This document shows, in pieces, positions 59,937-64,000 of a DNA stretch of 64,000 nt. The notes under the pieces were generated by a model, which ran no database searches, had not been told where the DNA came from, and saw nothing but the letters and a program-made list of their open reading frames with translations. Both the position numbers and the translations under genes were made by a program. The stretch is from assembly GCA_019423745.1 (NCBI GenBank), contig JAHZAV010000007.1, positions 1-64,000 of the forward strand, in the 5' to 3' direction. The DNA is from Lachnospiraceae bacterium. Its GTDB lineage: Bacteria; Bacillota; Clostridia; Lachnospirales; Lachnospiraceae. The number at the start of each line of letters is the position of its first letter. Within the stretch, counting starts at the first letter, position 1.

Positions 59937-60184
59937 ATGATTTCGCCTCCTGTTGTATCTGGTTTATCTTCAAACGAAAAGTTCTCCACAACATTTTTTA
60001 AAAGTCTTTCCGCGCGTCTTCCGGCGCACGATCTCATAAATTTTAAATCTTCTTTTGTGAACTTCTCTGCTATTTCTCCTATGAAGTCGGTTGCAAACAG
60101 AAGTTCGTTCGGTGTTGCTTTCTTCATTCCTTCTGCAAAGTATTTCCTGTCTTGCTTTGTCATTTTTATTTTATTTTCTTTCAT
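59933..60184 (-). CDS. hypothetical phage protein (83 aa)
   Basis: Start set at ATG 60184, which overlaps the stop of the upstream gene (ATGA). Basic, helical (MTKQDRKYFAEGMKKATPNE, then FMRSCAGRRAERLLKNVVEN). Not recognised. Confidence 0.55.
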   Translation of the reverse strand: MKENKIKMTKQDRKYFAEGMKKATPNELLFATDFIGEIAEKFTKEDLKFMRSCAGRRAERLLKNVVENFSFEDKPDTTGGEII

Positions 60185-61176
60185 TCCTTCATTCCCCATC
60201 CCGGAACCGGAAACCCTGAATGTTTCCACTTTCTGTAAGGTTCGTAATTCCCGAAATCAGGACATATCTTAATTACCGACCTTGAAGAACTCCATCTTTG
60301 CATATGCTGACACGTTTTGAAGTGTATCATCTGTTCCCGTGTGTATTTCTGTTCAATTCCTTTCCGCCATTTCCCGTATTGATTTACGTATTTCTGTTTA
60401 TCGTAAATCATCACGTATGGTACGAAACCCATTTCCCGTAGCGTGTACACCCGGTGCAGGTCTTCTTCAATCGAACTCCAATAATTTGTCAGTACATATA
60501 CACTTGTTCGATCTTGGTTCTTTATTCCGCTTTCTTTGAACATCCTGAATTTTTCTTTGAGTTCTTCTTTTGGGTTGTCCCATGCAAAGTGAAAATCTTT
60601 TACTTTTATCCCCCGTAATTCCTCTATCAGCGATCCGTTTAAGAACCTGATATCTGTTCCGCCCTGGAAATCTATTCTTGCCCCTGCCTCTCTTAACTGC
60701 CCCAGTAAATCCGTTCTGTCTTTGCAGGCAAGCAAATTCTGATCAAGCAGGATAACATTTCTTTGTCCGTTCCAGAACTCTTTTAAATCAGCGCTTTTCC
60801 TGCTTATGCAGCCGTCTTTCTCCGGTGTTATGCAGAAGCCGTGATCTTTTCTCGGGCAGCCTCTTGTCAACATTCCATAAGCGGTATCTTTTGTCAGTTC
60901 CTGGTATATCCCGTAATCTGGATAAGTATGTTCGACCTCCTCCGGCAGCTTGTTTCTCAGATCATATCCACTCCCGCCCCGTATGATCTCTTCTGCTTTC
61001 ATCCCCTGCGGTTCCTGGCTTTCTGTAAAAATTTTGCTCATATACAATCGATCGTACACTGTCCCTGTTTTTGCGAACTCTACATTGTCTCCCTTTTTCT
61101 TGTGATACGCTGACAGTTTCATAAGCGGAATATTCGGGAAATTGTGTGAATCTACGTCAATAAGCCCTATTTTCAT
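60181..61176 (-). CDS. radical-SAM-like phage protein with altered cluster motif
   Basis: A 331-residue protein. N-terminal B12-binding-like start (MKIGLIDVDSHNFPNIPLMKLSAYHK), then GMLTRGCPRKDHGFCITPEKDGC, where radical SAM relatives have RGCPRxCxFC, and a barrel-like region (ILLDQNLLACKDRTDLLGQL .. DFQGGTDIRFL .. DFHFAWDNPKEEL). The middle cluster cysteine is absent at its usual place. Seen in many Firmicutes phages and conjugative elements; the reaction is unknown. Confidence 0.75.
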   Translation of the reverse strand: MKIGLIDVDSHNFPNIPLMKLSAYHKKKGDNVEFAKTGTVYDRLYMSKIFTESQEPQGMKAEEIIRGGSGYDLRNKLPEEVEHTYPDYGIYQELTKDTAYGMLTRGCPRKDHGFCITPEKDGCISRKSADLKEFWNGQRNVILLDQNLLACKDRTDLLGQLREAGARIDFQGGTDIRFLNGSLIEELRGIKVKDFHFAWDNPKEELKEKFRMFKESGIKNQDRTSVYVLTNYWSSIEEDLHRVYTLREMGFVPYVMIYDKQKYVNQYGKWRKGIEQKYTREQMIHFKTCQHMQRWSSSRSVIKICPDFGNYEPYRKWKHSGFPVPGWGMKE

Positions 61177-61186
61177 TTCCGCTCCT

Positions 61187-61498
61187 TCAATTCCCTAAAA
61201 TTATCCTCGTGTAAATTATGTGGCTCAGTTCCGTCGTGCTGAACTCCTCTATCTGTTCAATAGGAACCTGCCTGGGAAGTTCTCTGATATTCTGCCAGTC
61301 AAACATCCTTTCTGCCTTTTTGTATGTCTCCATTCCCAGCCCGAACGATCTGACCGGTCTTTCGCCGCTTATGCCTGTATTCTCAAAGTTTGCCGCAAAC
61401 CCTCTGTATACTACCTGCCCCGCAGCGTTTAAAATCATCACTCTGTCGCTGGGTGTGATAGACCGCATAAACTGTCCTAATCTGATTTCCATTCCCAC
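61187..61498 (-). CDS. hypothetical phage protein (103 aa)
   Basis: Small mixed alpha/beta protein (IRLGQFMRSITPSDRVMILNAAGQVVYRGFAANF .. EFSTTELSHIIYTRIIL). Ligand-type motifs not seen. Start GTG after GGGAGG. Confidence 0.6.
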   Translation of the reverse strand: MGMEIRLGQFMRSITPSDRVMILNAAGQVVYRGFAANFENTGISGERPVRSFGLGMETYKKAERMFDWQNIRELPRQVPIEQIEEFSTTELSHIIYTRIILGN

Positions 61499-61500
61499 TC

Positions 61501-62268
61501 TTACGCCTCCCTGTCTCTGATCCTGTCTGCGATCTCCATAACCGTTTCTGCATATTCGCTCGATTCTTTCCCGCTACTGAAATACTCCTGCTCCGCTCCG
61601 TACTCCCCGTATTTATAGGCTGTCAGGGCTTTTGTGTAACTCCATTCGTATTTCCATACCAATTCTGCGAAATAATCAATTCCGACACGGATATTTCCGT
61701 AAGGTTGCATAATGTCTGTTACGTTCATTCGCTTTATTCTCTCTTCGTGATACTCCGGTACTATCTGCATATATCCGTATGCCATCCCGCTTTCCGCGTC
61801 CCATCTATACCCGCTTTCGACCTCGATCATTGCAATGATCACGTTGTAGTCTATCTCGTATTCCCGGCACAGGCAGTAGGTGTATACCTGTACTACCTGC
61901 GGCAGTTTCCCTCCGGTCCGTTCGTACTCTTCCGGTATCTCATATAGTGTCAGGCCGTCCGTGTCTCCCTCTCCCCAGTCGCATGACATGAGATTGTACG
62001 GGTAAACGAAATTGTCCGGGTCCATCATTGCAGTGTCCCCGCCCTCTGCCGGATCAATCACGATATCTTCCGCCTTTACTTCCTCTGCCTGCTCCGTCTG
62101 CTCCTCCTGCTGCGGTTCTTCCTGTTTTCCGCAGGCGAAAACTCCTGTTATCACTGCCACTACTGCAATGATCAGTGCGACCGCAATCAATATTGTTCTT
62201 CTGTACGCTCTCCATATTGCCCGTGCAATCTTACGTCTTCTTCTCTTTCTTTCTTCTTCTGCCCTCAT
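61501..62268 (-). CDS. membrane-anchored lytic transglycosylase
   Basis: A 255-residue protein: basic N-terminus, one transmembrane helix (about 28-46), an acidic Gln/Glu linker and an SLT domain (IIAMIEVESGYRWDAESGMAYGYMQIVPEYH .. VGIDYFAELVWKYEWSYTKALTAYKYG). The catalytic Glu is in EVESGY. Early-gene location rather than the lysis block suggests a role in entry, conjugation-like transfer or wall remodelling. A Cys just after the helix (VFACGK) might be a lipobox. Confidence 0.85.
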   Translation of the reverse strand: MRAEEERKRRRRKIARAIWRAYRRTILIAVALIIAVVAVITGVFACGKQEEPQQEEQTEQAEEVKAEDIVIDPAEGGDTAMMDPDNFVYPYNLMSCDWGEGDTDGLTLYEIPEEYERTGGKLPQVVQVYTYCLCREYEIDYNVIIAMIEVESGYRWDAESGMAYGYMQIVPEYHEERIKRMNVTDIMQPYGNIRVGIDYFAELVWKYEWSYTKALTAYKYGEYGAEQEYFSSGKESSEYAETVMEIADRIRDREA

Positions 62269-63115
62269 TCTTCCTTCCTCCTCGTTTTTGTTTCGGTTTC
62301 TTCTTTTTCCACATTTTCAGGTATATGTGCCATCCTGTTTCTTCGTAATACTCCGGCTTTACCTCTGTTATGTGATATCCCGGAAAACGCTTCTCAAAAA
62401 ATTCCTTTCCGTGATCATCCGACTTTGCCAGCCGTTCCACCTGAACACGGCTGTACTTGTGATCCGCTGGCGGCTGTTCTATAGGCCGTTCAAGGTTCCG
62501 ACTACTTGACCATCGTTTCTTCCCCTGCGGGTCCTTTGTAATGTACTTGCAGAGTCCTTCTATCCCGTTTTCGTTGAGTTGCAGCCTGTCCGCGTTCGCA
62601 TATCCCAGGCGGCTTACCTTGTATTCCGGTTCCTTTTCCACTTTCCGCCAGTTTATCCGCTCGTTTGTCCACATCATTTCTACTTCGTCACGGGACAGCC
62701 CGCCGTTCATAATAATGTGGTGGTGTATTCTCCTGATCTGCTCTCCGTCCTTTGCAAATTTATACTCTGTCACGAGTATGTATTTCAGCGGGGAAATCCC
62801 CAGTTTGTTTCTTCTGTATGCAATTCTCCTCAGATAGTTCCCTACTATCCTTTCCGCCTCTTCGACGCTATCCGGTAAGTTCTCTGCGCTATATGTACAG
62901 GAAACGTGCAGATCGCCTATTCCGAAATTCCCATTCCCCAACTGCACAAGGTATCTTCTGGCGTTCTTGTCGTTCAGGTCCTTCTGCTTCGGTTCTGTGG
63001 CTCTCCTTCTCTTTCCTCTCCTGCCTTTGACCGCTCTTTCTGCATTGTCTGTCCTCGGTATTATGTCTGCCTCCCGGTAAGCGCCGCAGTCTGTTTTTTT
63101 CTCTCTGTAGAACAT
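62231..63115 (-). CDS. HUH-type rolling-circle replication initiator
   Basis: A 294-residue protein. GIGDLHVSCTYSAENLPDSVEEAERIV, LKYILVTEYKFAKDGEQIRRIHHHIIMNGG (HHH metal motif, the HUH signature) and GIEGLCKYITKDP (catalytic Tyr, YxxK type) mark a single-Tyr Rep nuclease, similar to initiators in Firmicutes phages and plasmids. It nicks one strand to start rolling-circle replication. Very basic C-terminus. Start after GGGAG. The 324 bases upstream hold several hairpins and may include its nick site. Confidence 0.85.
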   Translation of the reverse strand: MFYREKKTDCGAYREADIIPRTDNAERAVKGRRGKRRRATEPKQKDLNDKNARRYLVQLGNGNFGIGDLHVSCTYSAENLPDSVEEAERIVGNYLRRIAYRRNKLGISPLKYILVTEYKFAKDGEQIRRIHHHIIMNGGLSRDEVEMMWTNERINWRKVEKEPEYKVSRLGYANADRLQLNENGIEGLCKYITKDPQGKKRWSSSRNLERPIEQPPADHKYSRVQVERLAKSDDHGKEFFEKRFPGYHITEVKPEYYEETGWHIYLKMWKKKKPKQKRGGRKNEGRRRKKEKKT

Positions 63116-63439
63116 CTGCGCTCCCGTCCTACCTGTTGAAGCGTATAAGGGTACTCCGGCATGGGTGTTCTATCCCCTCCCTCTCTGTCTCTATACCATG
63201 TACGGCCATATCCTATGATCTATATATTTTTCATATTTCGTAGGAATGTTAATACCCCATACAAGCCCGTATTCCGGGATCAACCCGGCCCGTTTTTTGC
63301 AGGTAAAATCCCTGCTTTTGCTTGCTTTTACGCCGTCAACATGGTATAATATTTATGTGTATTTATATATGTTGACGAATGAAAAGCCCTTTGTATTCCA
63401 GTGCAAAGGGCTTTTCGCTTTTCCCTTTTACCGGACCGC
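63116..63439. other. intergenic region with hairpins and a rightward promoter
   Basis: No gene. Hairpins: CCGGG-ATCAA-CCCGG (63274-63288, then CCCGTTTTTT), GCAGG/CCTGC (63299-63315, then TTTT), and AAAAGCCCTTTG/CAAAGGGCTTTT (63382-63415, 10-base loop). A good rightward promoter lies between them: TTGCTT (63322-63327), 17-base spacer, TATAAT (63345-63350). It should give a short RNA ending at the third hairpin, which also terminates the VR2 gene. The region could also carry the replication nick site. Confidence 0.55.
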
Positions 63440-64000
63440 TCACGCGTTCCGATCCAGTATTTCAGTTATCAGTTTCCAGTCGTCCAGCCATAAAGCGGAG
63501 CGGAACGACAAGTAGTTGTAGCTGTTCGACCGCGGGTTGTTCAAGCTCAGCGCGCCGGGACCGCCGTTGCCGTCGTTGCCGAAACTCGAACCGCGGTAAG
63601 GCACTGCTTCTTCTATTCCGCTGTCTACGAATATTCCGTCTTTCCTTTCCTTCCAGTCCCGCGGAAGAATCCCCAACCTGTAAATGATCTCCGGTACTTC
63701 TTCCAGTCCTTCCAGTTTAACTTCTGACATATGACATCCCGCCCAGTCGTCGCTTACTTCGATTTTTTCCGCCGTCAGCTTAACCACTTCGTCTTCTGCG
63801 ATCAGTTCCAGCTGCTTTCCTTCGTGTGTTGCCTCTTTCCACGCCGGGGCGCCCGGTCTTAAATCGCAGATCGCAGCGTCATTTTCAGGTATGTACTCGA
63901 TCCGTCCGTATACTGCCCTTAATCCCGCTACGAACTCCCAGAAGTTCCCTTTCAGCCCGAAAACTCCTTCTGGTGTCCCGTCGTGGCTCCATTCCATCGG
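63440..64000 (-). CDS. DGR target 2: variable lectin-fold protein (5' end outside window)
   Basis: The frame is open at the right edge; 186 residues are visible. The CLec/FGE-type fold is shown by VFGLKGNFWEFVAGLR (compare GLCGNTWEWVSGARL in target 1) and the variable end AVPYRGSSFGNDGNGG .. NNPRSNSYNYLSFRSAL. The VR (63494-63608) covers the last surface of the fold. It continues with a short tail (LDDWKLITEILDRNA). It sits far from the tail module, at the start of the early region, so it may not be a tail-tip protein. A displayed or secreted binder, or a moron, is possible. Confidence 0.9.
   Translation of the reverse strand, partial: PMEWSHDGTPEGVFGLKGNFWEFVAGLRAVYGRIEYIPENDAAICDLRPGAPAWKEATHEGKQLELIAEDEVVKLTAEKIEVSDDWAGCHMSEVKLEGLEEVPEIIYRLGILPRDWKERKDGIFVDSGIEEAVPYRGSSFGNDGNGGPGALSLNNPRSNSYNYLSFRSALWLDDWKLITEILDRNA
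63494..63608 (-). repeat. DGR variable repeat 2 (VR2)
   Basis: 115 bases aligned to TR without gaps. Eight differences, of which seven are at coding-strand adenines; the eighth (G to C on the plus strand) turns Ala into Gly. Five of 11 AAC codons and one AGC codon are changed. The 3' end again has CCGCTCCGCT followed by a TT where TR has CT. Similarity to TR extends 5 bases further than in VR1. Confidence 0.95.

Noticed and set aside
63382..63415. DGR cruciform for VR2
   Set aside because: The loop is 10 bases and lacks a GRNA tetraloop, and the distance from VR2 is larger than in VR1; it fits a bidirectional terminator better.

Overview
The window joins a low-GC Firmicutes chromosome (positions 1 to about 20,465) to one long, uniformly leftward prophage (about 20,466 to the right edge). 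The host is most likely a gut Lachnospiraceae-type bacterium. This is inferred from a class II galT/galK pair, a monomeric [FeFe] hydrogenase paired with a GltD-like flavoprotein, a choloylglycine (bile salt) hydrolase, AraC-controlled sugar genes and AGGAGG-type ribosome binding sites.

Chromosomal part: a broken YfhO-type membrane protein gene and a GtrB-like glycosyltransferase; galK-galT; a HAD phosphatase; the hydrogenase pair; a GH31 glucosidase flanked by two AraC regulators; a GntR-ABC-ABC2 stress-type operon with a clear autoregulatory operator; a bile salt hydrolase-DUF308 pair; a YitT protein; and a FtsX-type ABC permease gene that carries a frameshift. The partner ATPase gene of that permease is cut at its Walker B region (..PTGSLDSETG..) by the prophage, so this transporter is damaged twice.

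Prophage part, in order of transcription (right to left): a variable C-type-lectin-fold protein cut by the window edge; an HUH rolling-circle-type initiator; a lytic transglycosylase; many small early genes, including a radical-SAM-like protein, a C5 methyltransferase, an HD hydrolase and a VRR nuclease; ParA and ParB; an ArpU-like late regulator; terminase; a lambda-type head module (portal, ClpP-like protease with nested scaffold, decoration protein, capsid E); a P2-like contractile tail (sheath, tube, frameshifted chaperone, tape measure, gpX, gpD, gpV, W/gp25, J, I); tail-tip proteins; a diversity-generating retroelement (DGR); holin and endolysin; and a separately promoted block near the attachment site. 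It is therefore a temperate contractile-tail phage. ParAB and the HUH initiator raise the possibility of a plasmid-like phase. No integrase or CI repressor is in view; they would lie beyond position 64,000.

The most striking system is the DGR: target 1 (27989-29059), Avd (27506-27919), template repeat TR (27340-27454) and a DGR-type reverse transcriptase (26011-27093). There are two variable repeats. VR1 (28013-28122) is next to the RT. VR2 (63494-63608) lies about 36 kb away in a second lectin-fold gene. Aligned by eye, 13 of 15 VR1-TR differences and 7 of 8 VR2-TR differences fall on template-strand adenines. The TR encodes 11 AAC codons, of which all 11 are changed in VR1 and only 5 in VR2. 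A second notable circuit is a 16-bp operator (ATACTTCCGTAAGTAT and variants), present three times at each of two promoter regions 32 kb apart. It sits inside the -35/-10 spacers, next to a gene for a ribbon-helix-helix protein.
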